Positions 40,529-49,341 of a stretch of DNA of 64,000 nucleotides are shown piece after piece. The stretch's first letter is position 1, and each line of letters begins with the position of its first letter. Source of the DNA: Hymenobacter sp. YIM 151500-1 (GTDB lineage Bacteria; Bacteroidota; Bacteroidia; Cytophagales; Hymenobacteraceae); the NCBI RefSeq assembly GCF_025979885.1, contig NZ_CP110139.1:4753281-4817280 (forward strand), written 5' to 3'. Below the pieces are notes generated by a model, which saw only the letters and a program-made list of their open reading frames with translations, did no database searches and was not told the origin of the DNA. Both the position numbers and the translations under genes were made by a program.

Positions 40529-41506
40529 CTACAGCCGTAGCAGCTCCTCGGCGGCACTGAAGGCGGACTGGCGGCCTTCCTGTACGCGCTGCTGCACCTC
40601 GGCCAGGCGGGCCTGCACTTCGGGGCGGGCGTAGAAGCGGGTTTCCAGGGCTTCGCGGATGGTTTCGTGCAGCCAGTGCAGGTGCTGCTCCTGGCGGCGG
40701 CGCTGGAAGTAGCCGCTCTGCTGGGTGTGCTGCACGTACTGCTCCACCACCTGCCACACCTCGGGCACACCAGCGCCGGTGAGGGCCGACGACGTGGTAA
40801 CAACGGGACTCCACTGACTGGGGGCCAATGGGAACAGGTGCAGGGCGTTCTGGTACTCGCGGCGGGCCCGGCGGGCGGGCACTTCGTTGGGGCCATCGGC
40901 TTTGGTGATGGTCACGGCGTCGGCCATTTCCATGATGCCTTTCTTGATGCCTTGTAGCTCGTCGCCGGCCCCGGCCAGCATCAAAAGCAGAAAGAAATCC
41001 ACCATGCCGTGCACGGCGGTTTCGCTCTGGCCCACGCCCACGGTTTCGATGAAGATGACGTTGTGGCCGGCGGCTTCGCAGAGCACCAGAGCCTCGCGGG
41101 TGCTGCGCGTGACGCCGCCCAGGCTGCGGCCGGCCGGGGAGGGGCGGATGTAGGCCTGGGGATGGGCCGCCAGCTGATTCATGCGGGTTTTGTCGCCGAG
41201 GATGCTGCCGCCGCTGCGCTGGGAGGTGGGGTCCACGGCCAGCACGGCCAGGCGCTTGCCCTGCTCCTGCACCAGATGCAGGCCCAGGGCTTCGATAAAC
41301 GTGCTTTTGCCCACACCCGGCACGCCCGTGATGCCCACCCGCACCGAGCGCCCGGCGTGGGGCAGCACCGCGTCGAGCACCTGCTGGGCCAGCTCCTGGT
41401 CGGTGGACAGGGTGCTTTCCACCAGCGTAATGGCTCGGCTCAGCACTACCCGGTTGCCGGCCAGGATGCCCTCACTATATTCGGAAGCGGAAAAGCGTTT
41501 GGGCAC
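40529..41506 (-). CDS. meaB: Methylmalonyl-CoA mutase-associated GTPase MeaB
   Basis: 325 residues from the GTG at 41506, which starts MPKRFSASEYSEGILAGNRV as usual for the family; the TTG at 41530 lies inside a repeat arm and is rejected. It is a G3E-class P-loop GTPase that gates cobalamin transfer and protects methylmalonyl-CoA mutase. Walker A is GITGVPGVGKSTF, with VDPTSQRSGGSILGDKTRM, IETVGVGQSE and TKADGPNE as further G motifs. Its mutase partner genes mutAB lie 15 kb downstream on the same strand but in a separate unit. Its TAG stop begins a TAGGGGCGCGTCGC repeat arm. Confidence 0.93.
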   Translation of the reverse strand: MPKRFSASEYSEGILAGNRVVLSRAITLVESTLSTDQELAQQVLDAVLPHAGRSVRVGITGVPGVGKSTFIEALGLHLVQEQGKRLAVLAVDPTSQRSGGSILGDKTRMNQLAAHPQAYIRPSPAGRSLGGVTRSTREALVLCEAAGHNVIFIETVGVGQSETAVHGMVDFFLLLMLAGAGDELQGIKKGIMEMADAVTITKADGPNEVPARRARREYQNALHLFPLAPSQWSPVVTTSSALTGAGVPEVWQVVEQYVQHTQQSGYFQRRRQEQHLHWLHETIREALETRFYARPEVQARLAEVQQRVQEGRQSAFSAAEELLRL

Positions 41507-41516
41507 GAAGCGTTGG

Positions 41517-41624
41517 AAAATGTGGCGCAAGCTTTAGCTTGCGCCGTGCGCCGAAATAGAAAAAAACCGTTGCAAAGGGTTTGCAGACAGCTACCGGCGC
41601 AAGCTAAAGCTTACGCCACATTTT
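41517..41624. repeat. Inverted repeat between divergent meaB and the DUF5723 gene
   Basis: 30-nt arms (41517-41546 and 41595-41624) with one mismatch, each holding GGCGCAAGCTTTAGCTTGCG as an internal palindrome. The arms lie 5-10 nt from both start codons. Confidence 0.85.
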
Positions 41625-41629
41625 TCGCC

Positions 41630-43024
41630 ATGAAACACTGTGTACTATTGCTGGCGGCTGCGCTAAGCCTACCGCTCACGCTGCGCGCCCAAAACGAGCT
41701 GAGCAACTTCACGGCCACCGGCCGCGGGGGCGTGGCCACCACCTTCGCCACCGACTACCAGGCCATCGGCATCAACCCCGCCAACCTGGGCCGGGTGGGC
41801 GGAGCCAAGGTGGCCTTCACCATTGGCGAGTTTGGGGTGGGAGCGGGGTCCCAGTCCCTGGAGCGGCGGCAGCTGAACCGTCTGCTGTTTCAGCGTAAAG
41901 AAACCCTGACGCCAGACGGCAAGCGGGAGCTGGCCCGCGCCTTTACCTCCGACAACGCCCTGAACCTGAACGCCGACGCCACCACCCTGGCCGTGGCCGT
42001 GCAGCTGCCCGTGGTGGGCGGCGTGGCCGTGAGCCACCGGGTGCGCACCACGGCCCACGTGGGCCTCAACCAGAACGCCGCCGAAATTGCCTTTCTCGGC
42101 CGCAACGCCCCCATCTACACCAGCGCCTCAGCCGGCAATGTGCCCCTGGTGACGGAAGCCCTGGCCGGCACCGACCTGCAGTTTGCCCTGCTCAACGAGT
42201 TCAACCTGGCCTGGGGCACCCGCCTCATCGACCAGTCGTTGTTTCAGCTGTCGGCCGGGGCGGGCTACCGGTACGTGCAGGGCGTGGGCATCATCGACAT
42301 CCGGGTGCAGCCGGGCAGCCTGCGGGCCTACACGGCTATGTCGCCGGTGTTTGATATCGACTACGGCTCGGTGATGAACAACCCCGGCTTCAACTTCCGG
42401 GCCCGCGCCGACGGCCTGCAACCCGTGGGCCGCGGCCACGGCTTCGACCTGGGCCTGGCCGTGGAGGCCGGCAAAGCCCTGCGTCTGGGCCTGGCCCTCA
42501 CCGACCTGGGCCACATGACCTGGGAAGGCAACCTGCTCACGGCCAACGACCAGAAGCTCAAACGCCTGAACTCGGAAGGCATCGGCAGCTACAACTTCAT
42601 CCGGGAAGTGGCCGACATCTTCGCCTCCGGCACCGACAGCCTGTTTCAGTACACGCCCGGCCAGGAGCGCCGCGCCAGCCTGCCTACCAAGCTGCGCACC
42701 GGCGTGGGTGTGCGCGTAAGCGAGTTTTTCGAGGCCGGCCTCGACGTAACCGTGCCCCTGAACACGGTGGCCGGCAACCTGCCCACCACCTTCGTGGGCG
42801 TCGGCGTCGACTACAAGCCCACCAGCTGGGTGCGTCTCAGCTCCGGCCTCAGCGGCGGCGCCGGCTACGGCCTGAGCGTACCCCTGGGCTTCACCATCAC
42901 CAATCCCATCTACGAAATCGGCATCAGCACCCGCGACGTAGCCGGCCTGCTCACCTCCAAAAATCCCTACCTGTCCGTGGCCGCCGGGTTTCTGCGGTTT
43001 AAGCTGGGCGGGAAGACAGAATGA
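41630..43024 (+). CDS. DUF5723-family outer membrane beta-barrel protein
   Basis: 464 residues. The signal peptide is MKHCVLLLAAALSLPLTLRA; the mature protein follows the DUF5723/PorV-like pattern (ATDYQAIGINPANLGR at the start, many alternating strands, GYRYVQGVGIIDI, VGVGVDYKPTSWVRLSSGL) and ends in a typical barrel strand (AAGFLRFKLG). It is an outer-membrane protein; the role of the family is not established. The long open frame back to 41009 runs antisense to meaB and is not coding. Confidence 0.85.
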   Translation: MKHCVLLLAAALSLPLTLRAQNELSNFTATGRGGVATTFATDYQAIGINPANLGRVGGAKVAFTIGEFGVGAGSQSLERRQLNRLLFQRKETLTPDGKRELARAFTSDNALNLNADATTLAVAVQLPVVGGVAVSHRVRTTAHVGLNQNAAEIAFLGRNAPIYTSASAGNVPLVTEALAGTDLQFALLNEFNLAWGTRLIDQSLFQLSAGAGYRYVQGVGIIDIRVQPGSLRAYTAMSPVFDIDYGSVMNNPGFNFRARADGLQPVGRGHGFDLGLAVEAGKALRLGLALTDLGHMTWEGNLLTANDQKLKRLNSEGIGSYNFIREVADIFASGTDSLFQYTPGQERRASLPTKLRTGVGVRVSEFFEAGLDVTVPLNTVAGNLPTTFVGVGVDYKPTSWVRLSSGLSGGAGYGLSVPLGFTITNPIYEIGISTRDVAGLLTSKNPYLSVAAGFLRFKLGGKTE

Positions 43025-43280
43025 GGCCTCACCCCCCGGCCCCCTCTCCCGCGGAGAGGGGGAGCCTGACGACAAACGTTCGACGCCGCTACGTCGGCTG
43101 AGGCCTCCGTACCGGCTTACCGCCCTCAAAAGAAAGCGCAAAGCGCCATTACAGGTTTGTAATGGCGCTTTCCTTTATGTTGATGGTAGCAGTTCCGGAG
43201 GCGAAAGCCGAAGGGGCTGCGCAAAACAACTCCGTTAGGCTCCCCCTCTCCGCGGGAGAGGGGGCCGGGGGGGTGAGGCC
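43025..43280. repeat. Inverted repeat with CCTCACCCCCCGG terminal arms (copy 2), carrying a terminator
   Basis: Outer arms of about 47 nt (43025-43071 and 43234-43280) match each other and the ends of the 27072-27480 palindrome. They abut the TGA of the DUF5723 gene and the TAG of the convergent propeller gene. Inside is a perfect hairpin AAAGCGCCATTAC (43140-43152) with GTAATGGCGCTTT (43159-43171), a usable bidirectional terminator. Confidence 0.88.
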
Positions 43281-44375
43281 CTACGGCTCCGTAATGAAAT
43301 TCGGCAGGCCGAGCTTGCTGCGGCGGCCACCGAGCTTGAGGCCGTCGTCGGTGTAGGTGGCCTGGTCGGAGTTGGGGTTGCGGATGATGCCCAGGCTGGG
43401 GTTGTCTTCGCGGGCCACGTAGATGTTGCCATCGGGGGCGCGTTGCAGGGAGCCCACTTTGCGGTTGGCCGATTTGCCGATGACTTTGGCCTGGCCGGTT
43501 TTCAGGTCGAACTGGAAGATTTGGGCCTGGCCGCCGCCTTCGCCGTTGCTGGAGCCGTAGAGCTTGGTGCCATCGGGCGAAAACTCCACGCCGTAGGCTT
43601 CGGGGTAGGGCGCGAAGGTTTTGACGTTGCGCACCTGACCGGTGGCGCGGTCGAAGTCGAATACCTCATACTTGTTGGCTTCGCGCCAGAGAGCCACGGC
43701 CAGCTTGCGGCCGTCGGGCGAGAACTTCATAGCCCCGATGGCGTTGCGGCCCGGCCCGGCGTGCATGGAGCCTACGTTGCTCATAATGGGCTTGGTCTGC
43801 ACCCCGTCGGCCGTGACGAGGAAGGCCACGAAGGCGTTGGAGTTCCAGCGGTGCGCCACCACCCACACGTCGCGGCCATTCTGGTGGCGCACGGCGGCCA
43901 GCTTCTCCGCCACCGGCGAGATGAGCAGTGCATTGGCGCGGGGCACGTCGCCCAGGCCCCGGTCGCGGGTCATGTCCACGATGGAGTAGCGCAGGCCGTT
44001 GCTGGTGCCCTGGGCGGCCACCGTAAACACGTAGAACACGTTGCCGCTGCCAGGGTCGGGCACGATGAGGGCGCTCTGGGTGCTGGAGTTGGAGCCCATG
44101 AGCTTGCGGCCGTTGGGCATTACCTGGTGCTGGCGGTTGAATACGAACTCGCCGTTGGTGTAAAACAGCAGCTGCCCCTGCTGATTGGTGGCCACCGCCG
44201 AGCCTTCGTAGGTGGTCATTTTGTTGGTGAGCAGCGGGGTAGGGGCGCCCCCATCGGCCGGGAACTGCAGCCCCGCCTGCTGCCCAAACAGCCAGATAGA
44301 CTGCTCCCGCTGGGCCAACGCCGCGCCGGGCAGCAAGAACAGCAAGGCGTACAGTACGCTACGTAAGCGCGTCAT
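43281..44375 (-). CDS. Secreted beta-propeller protein
   Basis: 364 residues from the ATG at 44375, which gives a signal peptide (SVLYALLFLLPGAALAQ). The rest is a WD40-like/lactonase-type propeller: GNVFYVFTVAAQ, FSPDGRKLAVALW, FSPDGTKLYGSSN, QRAPDGNIYVARED, ending GLPNFITEP. In larger Bacteroidota secreted proteins I know, this propeller, ending at GLPNF, is followed by PKD and type IX sorting domains. None are present here, so the protein may be a propeller-only form or a truncation at the repeat element. Confidence 0.75.
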   Translation of the reverse strand: MTRLRSVLYALLFLLPGAALAQREQSIWLFGQQAGLQFPADGGAPTPLLTNKMTTYEGSAVATNQQGQLLFYTNGEFVFNRQHQVMPNGRKLMGSNSSTQSALIVPDPGSGNVFYVFTVAAQGTSNGLRYSIVDMTRDRGLGDVPRANALLISPVAEKLAAVRHQNGRDVWVVAHRWNSNAFVAFLVTADGVQTKPIMSNVGSMHAGPGRNAIGAMKFSPDGRKLAVALWREANKYEVFDFDRATGQVRNVKTFAPYPEAYGVEFSPDGTKLYGSSNGEGGGQAQIFQFDLKTGQAKVIGKSANRKVGSLQRAPDGNIYVAREDNPSLGIIRNPNSDQATYTDDGLKLGGRRSKLGLPNFITEP

Positions 44376-44455
44376 AGCAAACAAAAACAAAGGTGTTGGA
44401 AGGATGAGATGCAGGCCCTGTAACGGAATTTCGTGCCAAAATAAGGTGCCGAAAC

Positions 44456-44873
44456 CTGGCGGCAGACTTAGCCAGCAGAGCTGGCGCGTCTGCCCGCCGG
44501 GGGATGGGGCAAGTCTCCGGACTTGCGGCCGCGCAGTGGCCAGGCGGTACCGCGCCGTATGGCTAGATAGCGAGGACAAAAGATGTAACGCGAAGTTATA
44601 CTTCGCGACACGGCAGCACAATGCTGGACCGCCCCGCGTGTCCCAAGGCTGAAGCCCTGGGCTACGTAGCGAGACATTTTTTCCGCTGATTAGCTCAGGG
44701 CTTCAGCCCTGAGGGCCAGAACGACACCTATGCAACGATGCCCGCGGCAACGCTACATTCAGGCAGGCGGCTCTTACGCTCGATGGCCGCCTGCGGCGGC
44801 CGCAAGTCCGGAGACTTGCCCCCATTTCCCGGCGGGCAGACGCGCCAGCTCTGCTGGCTAAGTCTGCCGCCAG
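44456..44873. repeat. Nested inverted-repeat block in the 44376-44895 gap
   Basis: 77-nt arms (44456-44532 and 44796-44873; three small differences) enclose other elements: a TGTAACGCGAAG-family arm (44584-44609), and copies of AGGGCTTCAGCCCT words (44648-44713), one forming the hairpin CTCAGGGCT-TC-AGCCCTGAG (44694-44713). A short direct copy of TCTGCCGCCAG lies just outside at 44880-44890. No gene was seen in this 520-bp gap. Confidence 0.85.
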
Positions 44874-44895
44874 ACCAGATCTGCCGCCAGAAACG

Positions 44896-45456
44896 CTATA
44901 TATCCCACTCGCCCGCCAGCAGGCGCGGAATCAAAGGCTGGATGATGCGGTAGCTGGCACCCCACAGGGCATAGCCGGCGCCTACGCGGTAGAAGGGCAC
45001 GCGGCGCGGGCCCGGCCAGCCCGGCAGCTGCCACACTTCCTCGGCGTGCGTGGCCGCGTCGGCCAGGTGGCGTAGCGGAACCTCCAGCACCTCGTCGATT
45101 TCGGCGGCTTGCCACTGCCAGGCGGCAGGGCGGCGGATGCGGCCCAGGTAAGGCGTGATGCGGAAACCCGTGGGCACGGCCACCGGCGGCAGCGAAGCCA
45201 GCACTTCAACGTTGGCGGGCAGCAGGCCAACTTCCTCGTAGGCCTCGCGCAGGGCCGTAGCCAGCAGGTTCTCGTCGGTGGGCTCGGGCTTGCCGCCGGG
45301 AAACGCCAATTGTCCGCCGTGCACCCCAAACGCCGCCCGCCGCACCAGCACCACCTGCACGTCGCCGGCGGCGTCGCGGAACACGGGCACCAGCACGGCC
45401 GAGTCGCGCAAGTGGCGGGGAATGGGAAAGTCGGCAACCGAAGGTGGAACGAGCAT
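44896..45456 (-). CDS. NUDIX hydrolase, probable CoA pyrophosphatase
   Basis: 186 residues from the ATG at 45456. The Nudix box is GGKPEPTDENLLATALREAYEEVGLL (G-x5-E-x7-R-E-x2-E-E pattern). The preceding RDSAVLVPVF and GVHGGQLAFPGGK fit the NudL/NUDT7 group that hydrolyses coenzyme A and derivatives. An ATG at 45543 extends the protein by 29 residues, but a terminator hairpin sits just before that codon and a TACTTTG box lies 6 nt before 45456, so the shorter start is preferred with moderate certainty. Confidence 0.85.
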   Translation of the reverse strand: MLVPPSVADFPIPRHLRDSAVLVPVFRDAAGDVQVVLVRRAAFGVHGGQLAFPGGKPEPTDENLLATALREAYEEVGLLPANVEVLASLPPVAVPTGFRITPYLGRIRRPAAWQWQAAEIDEVLEVPLRHLADAATHAEEVWQLPGWPGPRRVPFYRVGAGYALWGASYRIIQPLIPRLLAGEWDI

Positions 45457-45546
45457 GCCCGCAAAGTACGCCGCCCCCGGCAAACCAGTGCTGCCCTGGT
45501 TGTTCAAGGTATTCAGCCAGCAGTTTTCGGGCGGAACGGGCATAAC

Positions 45547-45574
45547 AAAGGGCTTGTCGCCAGACAAGCCCTTT
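45547..45574. terminator. Hairpin terminator
   Basis: AAAGGGCTTGTC (45547-45558) pairs perfectly with GACAAGCCCTTT (45563-45574). It lies downstream of the minus-strand M57 gene. Confidence 0.8.
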
Positions 45575-45607
45575 GCAGATACTACCCGTAGAAAAAGCTG
45601 CGGGAAG

Positions 45608-46411
45608 TTAATACAGGTAATCCAGGGCCGTTTTGTCGTTGGCATTGAACGGCCGGTCGTCGTCGGCCCCAATGCAGGACAGCATCCAGGAGTCGGGGTC
45701 GGGGCCAACGGCAGTGCCGGGAATGTAGATGGCCCCAACGGTGCTGGCGCCTTCATTCACCGCCTGGCCGCCGCAGCTGTAGCTGCGGTCCATGTAGTCG
45801 GTGTGGCGGAAGCCGATGCAGTGCCCGATTTCGTGGGCCAGAACACTGGCAATAGTCCCGGTGGAAATGTCCGGGCCGAAGGCGCGGGAGTTAACGCGAA
45901 TCAGGTTGAAAGGCTCGCCGCCCGAAGGGAAGCCCGCGGAGGCCAGGTAGTCGCCCGCGCCCCGCAGAATGCGGATGTCGGCGCCGCTGGATACACGCGC
46001 GAAGCGTAGTTGTAGGTTTTCCGCGTTATAGCGGTCCAGGGCCACGTCCAGGGCGGTGGTAAAGGAAGCAGGAAACTGGTTGGAAATGCTCACGGTGATA
46101 GTGCGCGGCAGGCCCGTTACCAAATTGGTGGTGCGGTACTGCTCGTCCTGGCCCACGCGCAGCAGCTGCACCGTCGGCCGCTGCTGCAAGTTCTGGGCAG
46201 TCAATAAAATGTCGCCTTCGACCAGATAGTTGCCGTCTTCGTCGCGCCGTACATTCTGAGTGCTGAACCCCAACTGCCGAATCTGGCTCAGCGTGGCAGC
46301 GCTGATTTCCTGGCCGGCGGCAGCTGGTACATTTTCTTTTTCCGTGCAGCCAGCAACGGTCAGGGTGAGGGCCAGGCCAGCGGCCCAGACGGGAAGCATG
46401 CGTTTCATCAT
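45608..46411 (-). CDS. M57-type HEIGH metallopeptidase lipoprotein (paralogue 1)
   Basis: 267 residues. A lipoprotein signal ends at Cys22 (LTLTVAGC), so the protein is membrane-anchored outside the cytoplasm. Zinc motif HEIGH at 193-197 with third ligand His203 (HEIGHCIGFRHTD) matches dual-action HEIGH (M57) metallopeptidases. The C-terminal region contains a conserved DYMDRSYSCGG and ends NANDKTALDYLY. A close paralogue with the same length and motif positions lies at 49339-50142. Substrate unknown. Confidence 0.87.
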   Translation of the reverse strand: MMKRMLPVWAAGLALTLTVAGCTEKENVPAAAGQEISAATLSQIRQLGFSTQNVRRDEDGNYLVEGDILLTAQNLQQRPTVQLLRVGQDEQYRTTNLVTGLPRTITVSISNQFPASFTTALDVALDRYNAENLQLRFARVSSGADIRILRGAGDYLASAGFPSGGEPFNLIRVNSRAFGPDISTGTIASVLAHEIGHCIGFRHTDYMDRSYSCGGQAVNEGASTVGAIYIPGTAVGPDPDSWMLSCIGADDDRPFNANDKTALDYLY

Positions 46412-46593
46412 AATAAGTTGGTTGTAAAAGATGAATGGATGGGGAAAAGCTATGCATATTTTACCTATAACAATAATGTTTGGTACTATTCTTTCACAAG
46501 AATCCTATTCTATTGGGAAGTTGCTATTTCAGAGCAAGCCTTACTACCCTCAGACCCCCTAAAACCCGGACTTCCGCTAGCGGCTGACTTCGA

Positions 46594-46613
46594 TACCTTT
46601 CACTTTATCTTTA
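46594..46613 (+). promoter_or_regulatory. Promoter-like boxes before the FAD oxidoreductase gene
   Basis: TACCTTTC (46594-46601) and TATCTTTA (46606-46613) each differ from TAnnTTTG by the last base. They lie in an AT-rich stretch (46412-46640) that separates divergent genes and shows no other gene. Confidence 0.35.
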
Positions 46614-46640
46614 CCTACCCCAAGCCACCCCCTTCTCCGC

Positions 46641-47819
46641 GTGCCTGACTTTTCCGCTTCTGCTGCCCCTGCTGCTTCCTACGACGTGCTGATTGTGGGG
46701 GCGGGTCCGGCGGGCACGGCCTGCGCCCTGGCCCTGGGCGGCAGCGGCCTGCGCGTGGCCCTAGTCGATAAGGCCCGCTTTCCGCGCGACAAAGTGTGCG
46801 GCGACGCCATTCCCAGCCCGGCCCTCAAGGCCCTGCGCCGCCTCAACCCCCGGTACGCCGACGAGCTGCGCGCCCTCACCGCCGCCCACCGCACCGACAT
46901 GGCCTGTAGCCGCCTGGCCTCGCCGGCCGGGGCCGAGGTGAGTGTGTACTGGCAAGACCCGGCCTTCAACAGCCCCCGCCTGCACTTCGACCACGCCCTG
47001 CTGGAGCTGGTGCGCCGCCACACCACCACGGTAATTCTGGAAGACTGCCCCATCCGAAGCGTGGCCGCCACGGCCGAAGGCGTAGCCGTGCAGCCCGCCA
47101 CTGGCCCTTCGCTTACGGCCCAGCTGCTCATCGGCTGCGACGGAGCCAATTCGGTGGTGGCCCGGCAGCTAGCGCCCTGGCCCCTCGACCGGTCCCGGCA
47201 CTGCGCCGCTGTGCGCGCCTACTACACGGGCGTGCAGGACACGCCCGCCACCACCAGCGACTTTGTGTTTCTGAGCCGCCACCGGGCCGGATACTGCTGG
47301 GTGTTTCCGGTGGGCGAGGGGCTGTTCAACGTGGGGTTTGGCATGCTCTCCGAGGACATTGCCCGCGAGCAGGTTGATTTGAAGGAAGTGCTGGACGAGG
47401 TGCTGGCTACCCACCCGCGGCTGGCTCCGCGCTTCCGCCAGGCCCGGCGTCTGGGCAAGGTGCAGGGTTTCGGGCTGCCCCTGGGCGGAGGGCAGCGCCC
47501 CCTCACTGGTCCGCGCACCCTGCTCTGCGGCGACGCCGCCGCCCTCATCGACCCCTTGCAAGGCCACGGCATCGACCAGGCCATCATCAGCGGCTTGCTG
47601 GCTGCCGAGCACGCCCGCCGCTGCTGCGCCGCCCGCGACTTCAGCCCCGCTGCCCTGCAACCCTACGCCGCCCACGTGCAGCGCCGCCTGGGCCGCGACC
47701 TGGCCCGCCACTACTGGCTGATGCGCCTGCTGGCCCGCGCCCCCTGGCTGGTTGAAGCCGCCTTCAGCGCCGCCCGCCTGCCCGCCCTGCGCCGCTGGCT
47801 GGTACGCCTGATGGGGTAG
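46641..47819 (+). CDS. FAD-dependent oxidoreductase, geranylgeranyl-reductase family
   Basis: 392 residues from a GTG at 46641. The FAD-binding Rossmann motif DVLIVGAGPAGTACALALGGSGLRVALVDKARFPRDKVCGDAI is followed by LLIGCDGANSVVARQLA and LLCGDAAALIDPLQGHGIDQAIISG, the order typical of geranylgeranyl reductase/FixC-like flavoproteins that saturate isoprenoid chains or hydroxylate small molecules. No signal peptide. Substrate unknown. Confidence 0.88.
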   Translation: MPDFSASAAPAASYDVLIVGAGPAGTACALALGGSGLRVALVDKARFPRDKVCGDAIPSPALKALRRLNPRYADELRALTAAHRTDMACSRLASPAGAEVSVYWQDPAFNSPRLHFDHALLELVRRHTTTVILEDCPIRSVAATAEGVAVQPATGPSLTAQLLIGCDGANSVVARQLAPWPLDRSRHCAAVRAYYTGVQDTPATTSDFVFLSRHRAGYCWVFPVGEGLFNVGFGMLSEDIAREQVDLKEVLDEVLATHPRLAPRFRQARRLGKVQGFGLPLGGGQRPLTGPRTLLCGDAAALIDPLQGHGIDQAIISGLLAAEHARRCCAARDFSPAALQPYAAHVQRRLGRDLARHYWLMRLLARAPWLVEAAFSAARLPALRRWLVRLMG

Positions 47820-47830
47820 GGAGAGGAACT

Positions 47831-47910
47831 TCTGGATAGCTGCAAGCCACAAGCTACAAGCTCTTCAAACAGGCTTGCAGCTTGCAGCTTGTGGCTTGCA
47901 GCTATCCAGA
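47831..47910. repeat. Intergenic inverted repeat, CTGCAAGCCACAAGCT family
   Basis: 32-nt arms (47831-47862 and 47879-47910) with one mismatch. A TACCTTCG promoter-like box follows at 47914 before the next gene. Confidence 0.8.
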
Positions 47911-47925
47911 AGCTACCTTCGCCGC

Positions 47926-48597
47926 ATGAACACTGCTGCCCTACTCGACTTCCTTGCCGACCTTGCCTTGCACAACGACCGGGACTGGTTTCAGGCCCGC
48001 AAAGGTACCTACGACGGGTTGCGGCGCGACTTTGAGGCGGCCGTGGGGCGGTGGCTGCCGGAGCTGGCGCGCCTGGACCCCACGCTGGCCGGGCTGGAGG
48101 CGCGCCGCTGCATCTTCCGTATCTACCGCGACGTGCGGTTTTCGCGCAACAAAGACCCCTACAAAACGCACTTCAGCGCCTACTTTGCGGCGGGCGGCAA
48201 GGCCGGCACCGGGCCGGGTTACTACGTGCAGATTGGTCCAAACGGGCAAACCCTGCTGGCCGGCGGCCTCTACCAGCCCGACCGGGAGCAGCTGGCCCGC
48301 ATCCGGCAGGAAATCGACTACAACGGGGCCAGTCTGCACGCCCTGCTGCAAGCGCCGGAGTTCCGGGAGTTCTTTCCGAATGGCTTAGAAGGGGAGAAGC
48401 TGAAAAAAGCCCCCGCCGGCTACCCCACCGACCATCCTGACGTGGAGTTGCTCAAACATAAAAGCTTCATTGCCGCTTACGCTATTCCCGACGCCACCGC
48501 CCGTGGCCTTGACCTGGATGCCACGGTGCCGGCCGCCTTCCGGGCCTTGCAGCCCTTGTGCACTTGGCTCCGCGAGGCCGTGACGCCGGGCGAGTAA
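47926..48597 (+). CDS. DUF2461-family protein
   Basis: 223 residues from the ATG at 47926; the longer frame back to 47875 reads through the repeat arm. Family signatures are FLADLALHNDRDWFQARKGTYD, CIFRIYRDVRFSRNKDPYKTHFSAYF, GGLYQPDREQLARIRQEI and YPTDHPDVELLKHKSF. DUF2461 proteins are widespread but have no established function. Soluble, no signal peptide. Confidence 0.88.
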   Translation: MNTAALLDFLADLALHNDRDWFQARKGTYDGLRRDFEAAVGRWLPELARLDPTLAGLEARRCIFRIYRDVRFSRNKDPYKTHFSAYFAAGGKAGTGPGYYVQIGPNGQTLLAGGLYQPDREQLARIRQEIDYNGASLHALLQAPEFREFFPNGLEGEKLKKAPAGYPTDHPDVELLKHKSFIAAYAIPDATARGLDLDATVPAAFRALQPLCTWLREAVTPGE

Positions 48598-48688
48598 GCC
48601 GGGGCTCAGCCCCAAGGTCAGCCCCGAGGCACTGGGCTGCGTATGGCACAGGCACCCCCTTGTTATATCACTTCATGTTTCGTTACCG

Positions 48689-49177
48689 ATGAATTTCACT
48701 TCCTCCCGCCCCGAAGACCTGCTGTTTGACGCCGCCCGCCGCGGCGACGTAGCCACCCTGCAAGCCCTGCTTCAGCAGGGCGTCGACGTCAATGCCCAGG
48801 ACGGGCGCGGCTTCACGGCCCTCATTCTGGCGGCGTACGACGGCCACCTCGACGCCACCCGCCTGCTGCTGGAGGCCGGCGCCAACCCCAACGTGCACGA
48901 CGCCAGCGGCAACACGGCCCTGATGGGCGTTTCCTTCAAAGGCTACCCCGAAATTGCCCAGCTCCTTATCCAGCACGGCGCCGACCTCGACGCCCGCAAC
49001 GGCAACAACGGTACCGCCCTGATGTTCGCCACCCTGTTCGGCCGCCACAACATTGTGCCCATCCTGCTGCAAGCCGGCGCCGACACCACCCTGCGCGACG
49101 TGCGCGGCCTCTCAGCCCGCGACCTGGCCATCCAGCAAGGCAACGAAGAAGCCCTGAAGCTGCTCGGCGAGGAGTAG
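48689..49177 (+). CDS. Ankyrin-repeat protein
   Basis: 162 residues, essentially four to five ankyrin repeats: LLFDAARRGDVATLQALLQQGVDVN, GFTALILAAYDGHLDATRLLLEAGANPN, GNTALMGVSFKGYPEIAQLLIQHGADLD, GTALMFATLFGRHNIVPILLQAGAD. No signal peptide, so a cytoplasmic protein-binding module. The binding partner is unknown. Confidence 0.92.
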   Translation: MNFTSSRPEDLLFDAARRGDVATLQALLQQGVDVNAQDGRGFTALILAAYDGHLDATRLLLEAGANPNVHDASGNTALMGVSFKGYPEIAQLLIQHGADLDARNGNNGTALMFATLFGRHNIVPILLQAGADTTLRDVRGLSARDLAIQQGNEEALKLLGEE

Positions 49178-49200
49178 GCAGCAGAGCCACAAAACACAAC

Positions 49201-49232
49201 AGCGCCGCCGCGGACTGGTCCGCGGCGGCGCT
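49201..49232. terminator. GC-rich bidirectional hairpin
   Basis: AGCGCCGCCGCGGAC (49201-49215) pairs with GTCCGCGGCGGCGCT (49218-49232). It lies between the convergent ankyrin and M57 genes. Confidence 0.75.
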
Positions 49233-49276
49233 GTTCGTAGGGGCCGGATGAGGCCTCAGTCAGAAATCAGCCTAAA

Positions 49277-49341
49277 TAGGTAGTAGGTAGACAAGCAAAT
49301 GATTGCCATCCAACTACCAACTACCTACTACCAACTACCTA
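49277..49341. repeat. Intergenic inverted repeat, TAGGTAGTAGG family
   Basis: TAGGTAGTAGGTAG (49277-49290) pairs with CTACCTACTACC and onward (49321-49341). The outer TAG of the right arm is the stop codon of the M57 gene. Confidence 0.65.

Noticed and set aside
41009..41629. N-terminal extension of the DUF5723 gene
   Set aside because: It runs antisense to meaB and through a repeat. The ATG at 41630 gives a proper signal peptide.
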